A DNA stretch of 64,000 bases from Bacteroidales bacterium (lineage in GTDB: Bacteria; Bacteroidota; Bacteroidia; Bacteroidales; F082). The notes below the pieces were generated by a model that was not told the DNA's origin, did no database searches, and saw only the letters and a program-made list of their open reading frames with translations. Shown here piece after piece: positions 1 to 9,615 of the stretch; within the stretch, counting starts at the first letter, position 1, and each line of letters opens with the position of its first letter. Made by a program: the position numbers and the translations under genes. The stretch covers positions 157,174 through 221,173 of the forward strand of contig JAFPUN010000021.1 in NCBI GenBank assembly GCA_017395365.1. The letters are read 5' to 3'.

Positions 1-591
1 CTGGACAAACAGGTATCTCTCCCCAAGGAATGTATCCAACTCCTCTTCAAAGCTCGTTTCCAAGATGACAGCATAGTCGGTCACGAGGTCTTCCTCGTCA
101 AACATAACCATTAACATCGTGGTGTTCTCTGAATAGTCGCCGAATCCCAAGATGTCATCTTCTTCAACAACCGGCTCACCAAATATTCCGATAATGGAAT
201 CCTTTGACATGCCGATTTCGATTTCGGGTTCGGGATACAGGTTGCTTACCGGCTCAATCGTCACCTCAAAGGTTTTAGAGTCACCTTCCGCCTCAAGGTT
301 GATGGTAGTGGCGCCCACAAAATTCGCAGTCACCAGACCTTCTTCTGATACCGTTGCATAGTACTCATTCTCACTTGAATAAGTGATGGGAAACTCGCAC
401 TCGGCTTGAATCTGGCAGGTATCACCACTATGCAGGACAACTGAAGTTTCTTCGAGTGTAATCACAGCCTCCACTTCCGGATTGGGCTCGGGCTCCGGCT
501 CTGGGGTAGGATCGTCGGTATTTAGCCATCCCTGACACCCCATGAATGAAAAGGCCAGCATGGCCAATAAGACTAATGAGAGTTTTTTCAT
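1..591 (-). CDS. Lipoprotein with Ig-like domain, C-terminus cut by window edge
   Basis: The frame is open from an ATG at 591 to the window edge, 197 codons with no stop. It begins with a lysine-rich signal peptide ending in a lipobox (FMGC, Cys about residue 19), so an envelope lipoprotein is likely. A Pro/Glu linker (DDPTPEPEPEPNPE) follows, then a stretch of about 75 residues that resembles a bacterial Ig-like (Big) fold, then a second acidic region. I do not recognise the family and cannot assign a function. The gene lies downstream of purL on the same strand, 45 bases after the purL stop, so it may be read through from purL. The true C-terminus is not in the window. Confidence 0.75.
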   Translation of the reverse strand, partial: MKKLSLVLLAMLAFSFMGCQGWLNTDDPTPEPEPEPNPEVEAVITLEETSVVLHSGDTCQIQAECEFPITYSSENEYYATVSEEGLVTANFVGATTINLEAEGDSKTFEVTIEPVSNLYPEPEIEIGMSKDSIIGIFGEPVVEEDDILGFGDYSENTTMLMVMFDEEDLVTDYAVILETSFEEELDTFLGERYLFVQ

Positions 592-636
592 AAGCTTTCC
601 CTTTCTAATTATAGTTGAACTTGTAATTGATTGGTC

Positions 637-3600
637 TTATTTCTTGTTCTCCTCAACCCACTTACGGGCATTCACGAAAGCCTCCATCCAAGGCGACACT
701 TCATCGTTCTTGCGATCTTCAGGATAATAGGCCCACTGCCAGGGCAGGAAAGCGCGCTCGAGGTGCGGCATCATGGCGAGATGGCGACCGTCGTTGGAGC
801 AGACTGCAGCCGTCGACCAGTCGCTGCCGTTGGGGTTGCCCGGGTATTCGTCCTGACCGTAAGTCATCACGATCTTATATTGGTCACGATAGCAAGGGAA
901 GTAGAAACGACCCTCGCCGTGGGCAATCCATACGCCAAGGCGGCGGCCCGACAACGACTTGAGCATCACACTCTCGTTCTGGCCGATCTCCACATTGAGG
1001 AAGCCCGACTCGAACTTATGCGAGTCATTGTGCATCATCACGGGATGTTCTTCATGGTCGGGATAGAGCAGGTCGAGTTCCATCATCAGCTGGCAGCCGT
1101 TGCACACGCCAAGGCTGAGGGTGTCCTCACGGGCATAGAAGTCATCCAAGGCCTTCTTGGCTTTCTTGTTGTAGAGGAAGGCGCCCGCCCAGCCTTTGGC
1201 CGAACCGAGCACATCGGAGTTGGAGAAACCACCCACGAAAGCGATCATATTGACATCGGTCAAGTCTTCGCGGCCTGTGGCGAGGTCGGTCATGGTGACA
1301 TCCTTCACGTCGAAGCCAGCGAGATAAAGGGCGTAGGCCATCTCACGGTCGCATTGGCAGCCCTTCTCGCGGATGATGGCCGCGTTGATGCCCGTGGGCT
1401 TGCGGCGATGCATGTCGATGCCGAGACTGGCTGCGGTACCGGTGAAGTTGCGTCCAAAGCTGTAGTGCAGGTACTGTTTCTTGTAGTTCATGAAACGTTC
1501 CATGGCCTTGCGCGGACCGCTCTGCTTGCGATCGAGGAGATATGACGACTTGAACCAAGTGTCGCGCAGCTCGTCGATGTCGAAGATATAGTTGTGGTCG
1601 CCGTGTGCGATGTTGATTTGGCGTTTGGCTTGCGGCTTGCCAATCATCTTGAAGTTGATGCCTAACTCGCGCAGCATGCGGTTGGCGATGCCGTCGTTGG
1701 AGACCTGGATGACCACCGAGGGCTTCTCGCAGAACAACACGGCCATCAGGTCGTCCTTGTCGAAGGCAGTCATGTCGAGGTTCATGCCATAAGTGGTGTT
1801 GGCGAAGTTCATTTCCAACAAAGTGGTGATCAAACCACCTGCCGACACATCGTGACCCGCCAAGACCAAGTTGCTCTCGATGAGCTTTTGGATGGCATCG
1901 AAACACTTCTTAAAGTAGTTGACGCTCTTCACATCAGGCACAGCTTGGCCGATGGCGCCAATGCTCTGGGCAAAGCTGCTACCGCCAAGTTCGAAGCCGT
2001 CTTTCGAGAAGTCGATGTAAAGAAGCTCGGTGTTCTCGTCGGCTTTCATCACAGGGTGCACCACTTGGCGGATATTCGACACCTCGCCGGCAGCGGAGAC
2101 GATGACCGTACCAGGGGCAACGACCTTCTCGCCATTAGGATATTTCTGCGTCATGGAGAGGCTGTCCTTACCCGTCGGCACATTGATGCCCAAGGCCACG
2201 CAGTAGTCGCTCAAGGCCTTCACGGCCTCATAGAGGCGGGCTGTCTCGCCTTCCTGCTTGACAGGCCACATCCAGTTGGCGCTCAATGAAACCCCTGCGA
2301 GGTTGCCTTCGATGGGGGCCCAAAGAATGTTGGTCAAGGCTTCGGAAACCGAGAGACGTGAAGCGGCGGCCGGGTCGATAAGGCCGGCAATCGGGGCGTG
2401 ACCCAAAGCCGTGGCGATGCCACGCTTGCCGTTGTAGTCCAAGGCGCTGATGCCGAGGTTGCTCAGCGGCAGCTGCACCTCACCCACGCACTGCTGCTGT
2501 GCCACGCGACCGGTCACGGAGCGGTCCACCTTGTTGGTGAGCCAGTCCTTACAAGCCACGGCTTCCATTTGCAGCACGTTGTTGAGGTATTTGTGGATGT
2601 CGCGTTTGGTATAGCTGATCTTCTTGAAATGATAGGGCTTCGTCTTGTCGTGCAGAATCGTCTTGGGGGCGCTGCCGAAGAAGTCGGAGATGGCCAAGTC
2701 GATGGGGGCCTTGCCTTTCTTGCGGACGAAACGGAGGCGTTCGTCACCCGTCACCTCACCCACTTCATAATAAGGGGCACGCTCGCGCTCGGCGGTCTCC
2801 TTGATGATGTCCTTGTCCTTCTTGTTGACCAAGAGACCCATGCGCTCCTGCGATTCGTTGCCGATGATTTCCTTGTCGGACAGGGTCGGGTCGCCAACGG
2901 GCAGGTTGTCGACATACACCACGCCGCCTGCGTCCTCAATGAGTTCGCTGAGGCAGTTGAGGTGGCCGCCTGCACCGTGGTCATGGATGCTACGGATGGG
3001 ATTGTCGCTACTCTCTGCCATGGCGCGGATGACGTTGCTCACACGCTTCTGCATCTCGGGGTTGGCACGCTGCACGGCGTTCAACTCGATGGCGTTGCTG
3101 TATTGGCCTGTATCCACGCTCGACACAGCACCGCCGCCCATACCAATGCGGTAGTTGTCGCCGCCCAGCACGATGATAACATCGCCCTCCTCGGGTTCCA
3201 ACTTCTTGGCATCCTTCACCTTGGCAAAACCAATGCCACCGGCTAGCATGATGACCTTGTCGTAGCCCAATGTCTCTTTCTCACTATGCTCAAAGGTCAG
3301 CAGACTGCCGTTGATGAGGGGCTGGCCAAACTTGTTGCCGAAGTCGGAGGCACCATTGGAAGCCTTGATGAGGATCTCTTCCGGGGTCTGATAGAGCCAC
3401 TTGCGCGGCTCGATGTCCTTCTCCCATTCACGGCCTTGCTCCGTGCGGGGATAGGAGGTCATATAGACGGCAGTACCCGCCAGAGGCAGGCTGCCCTGAC
3501 CACCGGCCAAACGGTCGCGGATCTCACCGCCCGTACCAGTGGCAGCGCCGTTGAAAGGCTCCACGGTGGTCGGGAAGTTATGCGTCTCGGCTTTCAGCGA

Positions 3601-4326
3601 AATCACCGTCTCGATGGGCTTGATTTGGAAGGCTGAAGGCTTGTTAGGCTCGGCGGGGGCGAACTGTTCCACCTTGGGACCGAGGATGAAGGCCACATTG
3701 TCCTTATAGGCCGACACAAGACGGTTAGGGTTCATCTTCGAGGTTTTCTTGATGAGGGCAAAGAGCGTGTTGGGCATCTGCTTGCCATCGATGACAAAGG
3801 TGCCGTTGAATATTTTATGGCGGCAGTGTTCGGAGTTGACCTGCGCAAAGCCATACACCTCACTATCAGTCAGTTTACGCCCAATCTTTGCAGATATGCC
3901 TTTCAGATACTCCACCTCATCCGAGCTCATGGCAAGGCCTTCCTGCTCGTTGTAAGCCTCGATGTCATCGATGTATTGCAACGGCTCGGGCTTGCGGTCG
4001 ACGGTAAACACATTTTGGTCGAGGTTCTCGTATCGGTTTTGCAGCATTGGGTCGTATGGAGCCTTCTTCGAGTCCACCTTTTGGAACTCCTCAATACGGA
4101 TGATGCCTTTGATGCCCATGTTTTGGGTGATTTCGACCGCATTGGTACTCCAAGGCGTGATCATCTCACGGCGCGGGCCGATGAAATGGCCTTTCACCGT
4201 GTCTTTTTCAATTTTTTCGGCATTACCGAAAAGCCAAGTAAGTTTGGAAACGGTTTCCTTAGATAGCTCGGATTTGGAATCAACTGCGATAACCTTCTGA
4301 TTATCAGATTGGAAAAAGCATATCAT
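637..4326 (-). CDS. purL: Phosphoribosylformylglycinamidine synthase, single-chain type
   Basis: This is the large, single-chain FGAM synthase of de novo purine synthesis. It converts FGAR, glutamine and ATP to FGAM in the cytoplasm. At 1229 residues it has the length of the fused enzyme. The N-terminal part contains the conserved NSEHCRHK segment (about 165-172), followed by two AIRS-type ATP/substrate domains with glycine-rich motifs (AATGTGGEIRD, DHGAGGHLNCL). The C-terminal glutamine amidotransferase domain has the nucleophile motif GVCNGCQ (Cys about 1075) and the His/Glu of MPHLER (about 1188 and 1190), so the catalytic triad is complete. A TAnnTTTG promoter lies 33 bases upstream of the ATG, which supports the start. 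No other pur genes are adjacent. Confidence 0.97.
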   Translation of the reverse strand: MICFFQSDNQKVIAVDSKSELSKETVSKLTWLFGNAEKIEKDTVKGHFIGPRREMITPWSTNAVEITQNMGIKGIIRIEEFQKVDSKKAPYDPMLQNRYENLDQNVFTVDRKPEPLQYIDDIEAYNEQEGLAMSSDEVEYLKGISAKIGRKLTDSEVYGFAQVNSEHCRHKIFNGTFVIDGKQMPNTLFALIKKTSKMNPNRLVSAYKDNVAFILGPKVEQFAPAEPNKPSAFQIKPIETVISLKAETHNFPTTVEPFNGAATGTGGEIRDRLAGGQGSLPLAGTAVYMTSYPRTEQGREWEKDIEPRKWLYQTPEEILIKASNGASDFGNKFGQPLINGSLLTFEHSEKETLGYDKVIMLAGGIGFAKVKDAKKLEPEEGDVIIVLGGDNYRIGMGGGAVSSVDTGQYSNAIELNAVQRANPEMQKRVSNVIRAMAESSDNPIRSIHDHGAGGHLNCLSELIEDAGGVVYVDNLPVGDPTLSDKEIIGNESQERMGLLVNKKDKDIIKETAERERAPYYEVGEVTGDERLRFVRKKGKAPIDLAISDFFGSAPKTILHDKTKPYHFKKISYTKRDIHKYLNNVLQMEAVACKDWLTNKVDRSVTGRVAQQQCVGEVQLPLSNLGISALDYNGKRGIATALGHAPIAGLIDPAAASRLSVSEALTNILWAPIEGNLAGVSLSANWMWPVKQEGETARLYEAVKALSDYCVALGINVPTGKDSLSMTQKYPNGEKVVAPGTVIVSAAGEVSNIRQVVHPVMKADENTELLYIDFSKDGFELGGSSFAQSIGAIGQAVPDVKSVNYFKKCFDAIQKLIESNLVLAGHDVSAGGLITTLLEMNFANTTYGMNLDMTAFDKDDLMAVLFCEKPSVVIQVSNDGIANRMLRELGINFKMIGKPQAKRQINIAHGDHNYIFDIDELRDTWFKSSYLLDRKQSGPRKAMERFMNYKKQYLHYSFGRNFTGTAASLGIDMHRRKPTGINAAIIREKGCQCDREMAYALYLAGFDVKDVTMTDLATGREDLTDVNMIAFVGGFSNSDVLGSAKGWAGAFLYNKKAKKALDDFYAREDTLSLGVCNGCQLMMELDLLYPDHEEHPVMMHNDSHKFESGFLNVEIGQNESVMLKSLSGRRLGVWIAHGEGRFYFPCYRDQYKIVMTYGQDEYPGNPNGSDWSTAAVCSNDGRHLAMMPHLERAFLPWQWAYYPEDRKNDEVSPWMEAFVNARKWVEENKK

Positions 4327-4358
4327 AAGTGCAAAGATTTATGCATAAAACAATGGCG

Positions 4359-4366
4359 CAAAGATA
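4359..4366 (-). promoter_or_regulatory. Promoter -7 element of purL
   Basis: Read on the minus strand this is TATCTTTG followed by C, an exact match to the Bacteroidetes -7 consensus TAnnTTTG. Transcription would start near 4352 and leave a leader of about 26 bases before the purL ATG. Confidence 0.75.
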
Positions 4367-4410
4367 GGGTTTTTATTTGAAAAAATCTCTTTTGAATCAG
4401 CATGAAACAA

Positions 4411-4449
4411 CAAAAAAAAAATCCCCGTCTCGCCATCGAAACAGAGATT
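4411..4449 (-). terminator. Terminator downstream of the Omp28-like gene
   Basis: On the minus strand a stem of about 12 pairs, several of them G-U, forms between 4437-4449 and 4420-4432. It is followed by a run of ten T. It sits between the stop at 4476 and the purL promoter, so it separates the two units. Confidence 0.7.
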
Positions 4450-4475
4450 CTTTTGTTTTTTCAACGAGTTAAGGC

Positions 4476-5450
4476 TTACCGCGCCACGACTTTCGCCATC
4501 ACTTCCTCGCCCCCGTTCTTAGCCTTCAGGAAATACATACCCTTCGGGCATTGGCCGAGGTCGATGGCTGATTGTCCTTCGTGACGGTTCTCGTAGACCT
4601 TACGGCCCGTGATGTCATAGACCTCCACGTCCCACTGGCCTTCGCCGAGGTTGAGGTTGAAAGAACCGTTGGAGGGGTTGGGATAAACAGCATCCGTCAC
4701 CGTTTCCATGTCGAGGACATCGGCCAACGAAGCCTCAAACATCACCGCCTGATAGACTTCCTTGTTACCAGTGTGATCCTGTACCCAAGCCACCAGTTGG
4801 CAGTCCTCGAGAGGATAGTTGATTTCAAACTTCTCCTCGAAATCCATCACCGGGCCTGCGAAAGGTGTTCCCTCGTGCGTCGGAATCATGTCGCGCACGT
4901 TCCAGTTGACGTACTCACCGCCACCCCATGAATAAGGGATATGACTTTGGGTGAGGACAACGAACAGTCGCACGTCGCTACCATTGCAATCGCCCACTTG
5001 CTCCACATGGCATTTCACGGTATACAAATTGTCACCGTTAGCCTCCAGTTCCATGGCAATGGTGAACGGACTCGTCTTGGCTATTTCCTGCTCATAGTAC
5101 GGTTGATAATACATGTAATTCATTCCTGGGGAACCGCCAGGAAGGCTGATGGAGCCGTCCATGAACAAAGTGGGATAGCCCATGGCGCTGTAATAGGAAA
5201 CACGGGCGGCCACTTCATCATTAGTCAGTTCCGGAACGGAATAGGAAGGAGCCTGATAGCATACCGGAGCGATAAGAAGACCATCGGCCAACATCTCTTC
5301 GATGGCTTCGTCGGCGGCTGGGCAGTTGCCACAGTGCACTCCCGTCATCAGTTCGAAAAGCACGCATTCGCGCGCCACGTTCTTGGTTTGGGCAAACATC
5401 GCAGGCATGGCAAGCATGGCGGCGATGAGTAAAAAGAGGTTTTTCTTCAT
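4476..5450 (-). CDS. Omp28-like exported protein with T9SS sorting domain
   Basis: This 324-residue protein has a signal peptide (MKKNLFLLIAAMLAMPAMFAQ) and an Omp28-related, thioredoxin-like region in which HCGNCPAAD (about 38-46) supplies a CxxC pair. The last 75 residues form a T9SS type A sorting domain starting at VYPNPSNGSF. It should therefore cross the outer membrane through the type IX system and be anchored or released at the surface. Known Omp28-family proteins are surface or adhesin-like; a redox role for the CxxC is an inference. The next upstream gene (5507-7534) is a larger relative with an almost identical sorting domain, and the two lie 56 bases apart on the same strand, so they are probably co-transcribed. 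Confidence 0.85.
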   Translation of the reverse strand: MKKNLFLLIAAMLAMPAMFAQTKNVARECVLFELMTGVHCGNCPAADEAIEEMLADGLLIAPVCYQAPSYSVPELTNDEVAARVSYYSAMGYPTLFMDGSISLPGGSPGMNYMYYQPYYEQEIAKTSPFTIAMELEANGDNLYTVKCHVEQVGDCNGSDVRLFVVLTQSHIPYSWGGGEYVNWNVRDMIPTHEGTPFAGPVMDFEEKFEINYPLEDCQLVAWVQDHTGNKEVYQAVMFEASLADVLDMETVTDAVYPNPSNGSFNLNLGEGQWDVEVYDITGRKVYENRHEGQSAIDLGQCPKGMYFLKAKNGGEEVMAKVVAR

Positions 5451-5506
5451 TTTTGTAAAGTTTAAATTAGTAGCAATTTATTTTATTGTTTGCTTGAATA
5501 TTCAGA

Positions 5507-7534
5507 TTATTGAATTGTCAGTTTGGTTGTAATCTCATGCCCCTCGTTTGTGGCCTTCAGGAAATACAATCCCTTCGGGCACTGGCCAAGGTCGATGGCT
5601 GATTGACCTTCGTGACTGCCTTCGTAAACTTGTCGGCCCATAAGGTCGAAGACTTTCACGTTCCATTGGCCTTCGCCGAGGTTAACATTAAACTGGCCGT
5701 TGGAAGGATTGGGATAGACATTAAACTCTTGATTTTCAGCCTCATCGACCGATTGCGTCTCTTGGAACGTCACAATTTGTTTCACTGAAGTTTTATTACC
5801 TCCATAAAGGGCCTGAACCTCAATGACATATAGCTTTTCAGGCAAATATTCATACTCGTATTCGGTTTCATTGACATTCTCAGCAACCAAAACATTGTTC
5901 ACATACACGTTGTAGCCCGTCGGCGTGCCTTGCGAAGGGGCATCCCACGAAACAAGGAGACAATGGCAATACACACCTTCCTCCTCTTCGGCCTTCAGAT
6001 TCTGCACCGAATAAGGATGCTCGTCAGTGTATTCGTATGCGAAACGGCTGTTGTAAATCTCCTTGGTGGCATGGTTCTGAACCCAGACGGCCACTTCCAA
6101 ATCGTTCATTTCTTCGACATGGGTCGATGCCATATCGTATTCAAACTCAAAGTGTTGTTCATCGCCCACAGTGAAATTCACTTGTGTACCTTGGGCATCG
6201 GGGAGCATCTTCATCATGACGTGGAAGAACTCCGTCTCGCCGTTGCTGCCCGTGTTGTTGACCGTCCTTTTTTCGTTCACCGAAACGAAGACACGGGCGT
6301 TTTGGTCGACGAAAGGCATGATGTCGGCCACCACCTTGATGGTGCTGCCTTGCATGGAGAACGAGCTGCGGATATCGAACAGCGCCACCTGCTCCAACAT
6401 GGGTTCGAAATTGGTGGACAACACCGGATTCTCGCCTTGGTCGACGCCATCAAGGAAGGCTTGGGGGACGCCCACCACATTATAATAATAAAAACGGGTG
6501 TCGCTTTCAGCGGTATTGTATCGGTCGCCAAAAGTGGGATATTTCACGAAGGCGAACTGCCCGTCATAGTCCTCGCAAAGCTGGTGCAAAGCCTCGTTGT
6601 TTGCCACACACGGGCCGCACGTCGACGACGAGAAACTCTCGATCATCACATTCCTTTCGCCAATGGCGTGAACCACCGTGAGAGTCAATTCAAGTTCATT
6701 GTTTTCATCGTTGTTGTCGCCTTCCGAACCATTGACTTCCAATATCTTGAAAACACAATCGTGTTGGCCTAAACCAAGGTCGACGGGGGTGCTGAAAGTC
6801 AGCTCGTCGCTGGTCATATAGGGAATGTTGACCGAGAAAGTCTCCGCCACAGGCTCCTGACCGTCAATCTGATAACTCAACTCGACCGAAGTGATGGCAT
6901 CGGTGCCATAGTTGAGCACCTTCACGCCAAGATTCGTTTCACCATAGGGAAGCGTAGCAGGAAATGCCAACCTCGTGAGGCCCAAATCATTGTCCGTATT
7001 GCTGATGATTTCGATGTCATCGAAGAACCACTGGATAAACTGGTGGATGTCGGTATCAACGAACACGCAGAACTGCACGTTGGGCTGCCCCATGTCGGGC
7101 GATTCGATCGACTCAAGCACATGGTAAACCGAAGACGAATTGTAGGTGTGGCGCCAGCACTCATGCCAGGTGACACCGCCGTCGGACGAGGTCGCAATGC
7201 CCATGTCGTTGGAACCGTAGAAATGCTCGTAGGAGTGGTTGAACGTAAACGTCACACCGCTCACACCCGTCATGTCGAAGGCAGGTGTGACTATGCGCGC
7301 CATGCCAGTAAAATATGGAGAAAATTGTAGTTCCTTCTCGTTGGGCGTACCGCCTGCATTGTTCGTGCGGGAAACGACCCAGTTGTTGCCGCCTTCGCCC
7401 ATGGTCGACCATCCAGCAGGGATGGAGTTACCATCAAAGGATTCGTGAAGCAAGACAGCGCGATTTTGTGCCAATCCATTGACTGAAAGCAGGATAGCCA
7501 TCGCAATAGTAATAGTAATAAATACTCTTCTCAT
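5507..7534 (-). CDS. Choice-of-anchor/Omp28-like T9SS cargo protein
   Basis: This 675-residue exported protein starts with a signal peptide (MRRVFITITIAMAILLSVNGLAQ). Residues about 25-180 resemble a choice-of-anchor J (MAM-like) jelly roll. About 290-450 is an Omp28-like thioredoxin region with the CxxC motif STCGPCVANN. About 515-590 reads as a fibronectin type III-like domain (APSQGTPTGYNVYVNN). The final 70 residues are a T9SS type A sorting domain (VYPNPSNGQF to the end). The CxxC pair and sorting domain match the neighbour at 4476-5450, which looks like a shorter duplicate. It is expected at the cell surface; its substrate is unknown. Confidence 0.83.
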   Translation of the reverse strand: MRRVFITITIAMAILLSVNGLAQNRAVLLHESFDGNSIPAGWSTMGEGGNNWVVSRTNNAGGTPNEKELQFSPYFTGMARIVTPAFDMTGVSGVTFTFNHSYEHFYGSNDMGIATSSDGGVTWHECWRHTYNSSSVYHVLESIESPDMGQPNVQFCVFVDTDIHQFIQWFFDDIEIISNTDNDLGLTRLAFPATLPYGETNLGVKVLNYGTDAITSVELSYQIDGQEPVAETFSVNIPYMTSDELTFSTPVDLGLGQHDCVFKILEVNGSEGDNNDENNELELTLTVVHAIGERNVMIESFSSSTCGPCVANNEALHQLCEDYDGQFAFVKYPTFGDRYNTAESDTRFYYYNVVGVPQAFLDGVDQGENPVLSTNFEPMLEQVALFDIRSSFSMQGSTIKVVADIMPFVDQNARVFVSVNEKRTVNNTGSNGETEFFHVMMKMLPDAQGTQVNFTVGDEQHFEFEYDMASTHVEEMNDLEVAVWVQNHATKEIYNSRFAYEYTDEHPYSVQNLKAEEEEGVYCHCLLVSWDAPSQGTPTGYNVYVNNVLVAENVNETEYEYEYLPEKLYVIEVQALYGGNKTSVKQIVTFQETQSVDEAENQEFNVYPNPSNGQFNVNLGEGQWNVKVFDLMGRQVYEGSHEGQSAIDLGQCPKGLYFLKATNEGHEITTKLTIQ

Positions 7535-7797
7535 ACTTTTTACAGAATTAGTTAGTTTGCCTTTATTTTTTAATTAGGTGCAAAAGAGCAAGGGATAATA
7601 ACGGAGGGATGAGGAAAGTTTTGGCAGGTTACAATTCTCCGGCCATATAAAGCGGCAAATAACCACGCCGTATTCAATTTGACATCGAAGGAGTGATGCA
7701 CATATGAAGTGAATAGTTGCTGCGCGTATTTGTTGCGGAATTATTTCAAGCATCTGTAGGACGAAAACTTTTCTCCTCAGCCCGTTATTTTCTTCCC

Positions 7798-7805
7798 TAC
7801 CTTTG
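7798..7805 (+). promoter_or_regulatory. Promoter -7 element of the ECF sigma operon
   Basis: TACCTTTG, an exact TAnnTTTG match, followed by C. Transcription would start near 7810, which places the start codon at 7834 rather than at the in-frame ATG at 7717. The rest of the 299-base gap from 7535 holds no recognisable gene. Confidence 0.75.
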
Positions 7806-7833
7806 CACCCAACTAAGCAAACACCCGAAAATA

Positions 7834-8355
7834 ATGCCGTCTGCGTCCTTTGCCTCCACCGAAAAACGCGTCGAAGCCTTCAACGCCCTTGTGTTGCGCC
7901 ACAAGGCGATGATTTGGCATGTGTGCTCCGACTACAGCCTCGGAAGGGTATGGAACACAGAAGACTGCATGCAAGAGGTGATGGTCAATCTGTGGCGCGA
8001 CTTCGACAAGTTCGAGGGTCGCAGCGCGGAGAAGACCTGGGTGTGGCGCGTGGCCACCAACACGATGCTCATGCTGCGCCGAAAAGACGTCAGAAGCCCG
8101 CAGACCGAAACGATGGACCCAACCAACGAAGGCCTTGCAGGGGCAGCATTGCAGGACGACAACTACCAGCAGCTGCTGCAACTCATCGACGCACTACCCG
8201 AAGAAAACAGCATCGCCATCCGCGCCTTCCTCGACGGCTTCTCCTACAAGGAAATCGCCGACATGACTCACAGCACTGTGGGCGCCGTGGCCATGCGCAT
8301 CGCACGCACCAAACGTCGGCTCAAGCGGATGTACGAAGCAGAAAACACCTTATAG
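7834..8355 (+). CDS. ECF-type RNA polymerase sigma factor
   Basis: This is a sigma-70 family factor of the extracytoplasmic function class, about 173 residues from the preferred ATG. Region 2 is visible in the first half (EDCMQEVMVNLWRDF, then KTWVWRVATN). Region 4 is a C-terminal helix-turn-helix (FSYKEIADMTHSTVGAVAMR, then a basic tail). No region 3 separates them, as is usual for the class. The frame extends upstream to 7717, but a consensus promoter at 7798-7805 lies inside that extension, so I use the ATG at 7834. The downstream genes follow within a few bases and encode a single-span membrane protein and a lipoprotein, the layout of an autoregulated envelope-stress or surface-protein regulon. 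Confidence 0.9.
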   Translation: MPSASFASTEKRVEAFNALVLRHKAMIWHVCSDYSLGRVWNTEDCMQEVMVNLWRDFDKFEGRSAEKTWVWRVATNTMLMLRRKDVRSPQTETMDPTNEGLAGAALQDDNYQQLLQLIDALPEENSIAIRAFLDGFSYKEIADMTHSTVGAVAMRIARTKRRLKRMYEAENTL

Positions 8356-8358
8356 TTT

Positions 8359-8778
8359 ATGAACGAACAACCAACATATAGAACAATGAACGCAAACCAA
8401 AATCACGACGATTTCCGACAGCTTTGGGAACGACGCAAACAGACGTGGCAAAATGAAAACGATATGAACGTGCCCGACGACACCACCGTTCTGAAAATGG
8501 CCGAACTCGCCCGCCAAGTTTCACCTGCTCGCGATGAAAACATCGTTCCTATCAGCCTCGGACGACGCGGCCGCTGGATCCCCTATGCCGCTGCAGCCAG
8601 CGTGCTCATCGGTGTCGGTGTCATCGGTCTGACCTACCAAAGCGAAATGCCCAATCAGCCACAACTGCTTAAAGCCCAAAAGATAAACATCAACGGACAG
8701 AACGTGCGTTTCCTATGCAACAACGGTTGCTCGGCGCAAGACATACTGGTCTCGGCCAACGACATCATCAAAAAATAA
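8359..8778 (+). CDS. Single-span membrane protein, possible anti-sigma factor
   Basis: This 139-residue protein begins three bases after the sigma factor stop. Residues about 1-70 are hydrophilic and would be cytoplasmic. One transmembrane helix (YAAAASVLIGVGVIGLTY, about 75-92) follows, then about 45 residues that would be periplasmic and contain two cysteines (FLCNNGCSAQ). The position directly after an ECF sigma gene and the one-span topology fit an anti-sigma factor. I see no zinc-binding HxxxCxxC motif of the common ZAS type, so the assignment rests on context. A second ATG at 8386 is an alternative start. Confidence 0.75.
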   Translation: MNEQPTYRTMNANQNHDDFRQLWERRKQTWQNENDMNVPDDTTVLKMAELARQVSPARDENIVPISLGRRGRWIPYAAAASVLIGVGVIGLTYQSEMPNQPQLLKAQKININGQNVRFLCNNGCSAQDILVSANDIIKK

Positions 8779-8784
8779 CCAGCC

Positions 8785-9615
8785 ATGAAGAAAACCATCA
8801 CATATCTTTTTCTGCTCCTCTTGACGGCGATGGTGGCCTGTCGCGACAACGAAAGCGGACAGGAAATGACAAGCCCGTACGATACAAATGCCGCGCTCAA
8901 ACTATATTGCCAATATGCCGACAACGAGAACCTGACCGTGGCTTATCTCGGCGACTTTGAAATCAACGGCAACCCTATCGACGCTGTCATGATCCAAGCC
9001 GACAACGACCTCGACTGGCAAGAGCTGAGCAAAGACTTCGACATATTTACAAAAATTGATTCATGCGTCGAACAAAACAACATATCCATGTGCCCCAACC
9101 GCGACGAACTTATCTCCTTAGGCATTGGCATCGAGACCGACTTCCTGCAAGTACTCGGACTCGACAGCACTATCACACGCGACCAAATCACCGAAGAACA
9201 CGTCAATACATTCTCGAAGTACTTGTCCCTACAAATCAAGGACATCCTCAATAACTTCCAGGACTCCGACACCCTCATCCATGATGCCACCATTATCATT
9301 GACGACGGCCCTGTGACCCCTGCCAGCAACATGTCCATCGACGAATATATCAACACCGTGGCCGAAGTCCTCACCCAAAGCATCTTCGATGAATTCTTCA
9401 CCAATCAAGACAGCCTCAACCTCGCCCCCAACCCCATAGCTGAAAACAACGAATTGCTCGACAACGCCAAAAGCCACGGCCACAGCGGCTACGTTACCGC
9501 AGCCGACTACAAGAACCGCACCATGTGGCTCTTCTTCTATGATGACCAAGAGGAATGCAACGTCATCCTCACTCACATCAAAAACGACATCATCGTTGCC
9601 AGCTATGATCAATAA
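8785..9615 (+). CDS. Lipoprotein of unknown function in the sigma operon
   Basis: This 276-residue protein starts with a lipoprotein signal (MKKTITYLFLLLLTAMVAC, lipobox MVAC). The rest is acidic and soluble, with no domain I recognise. It lies six bases after the presumed anti-sigma gene and should be co-transcribed with the ECF sigma factor. It may therefore be a sensor or target of that regulon, which is only an inference from position. Confidence 0.8.
   Translation: MKKTITYLFLLLLTAMVACRDNESGQEMTSPYDTNAALKLYCQYADNENLTVAYLGDFEINGNPIDAVMIQADNDLDWQELSKDFDIFTKIDSCVEQNNISMCPNRDELISLGIGIETDFLQVLGLDSTITRDQITEEHVNTFSKYLSLQIKDILNNFQDSDTLIHDATIIIDDGPVTPASNMSIDEYINTVAEVLTQSIFDEFFTNQDSLNLAPNPIAENNELLDNAKSHGHSGYVTAADYKNRTMWLFFYDDQEECNVILTHIKNDIIVASYDQ

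Noticed and set aside
631-1545. 304-codon plus-strand frame opposite purL
   Set aside because: It is the complement of purL codons, has a shadow-like His/Val/Leu-rich composition and no domain. purL is certain.
7717-7833. N-terminal extension of the ECF sigma factor
   Set aside because: The consensus promoter at 7798-7805 lies within it, and the extension has no family similarity.
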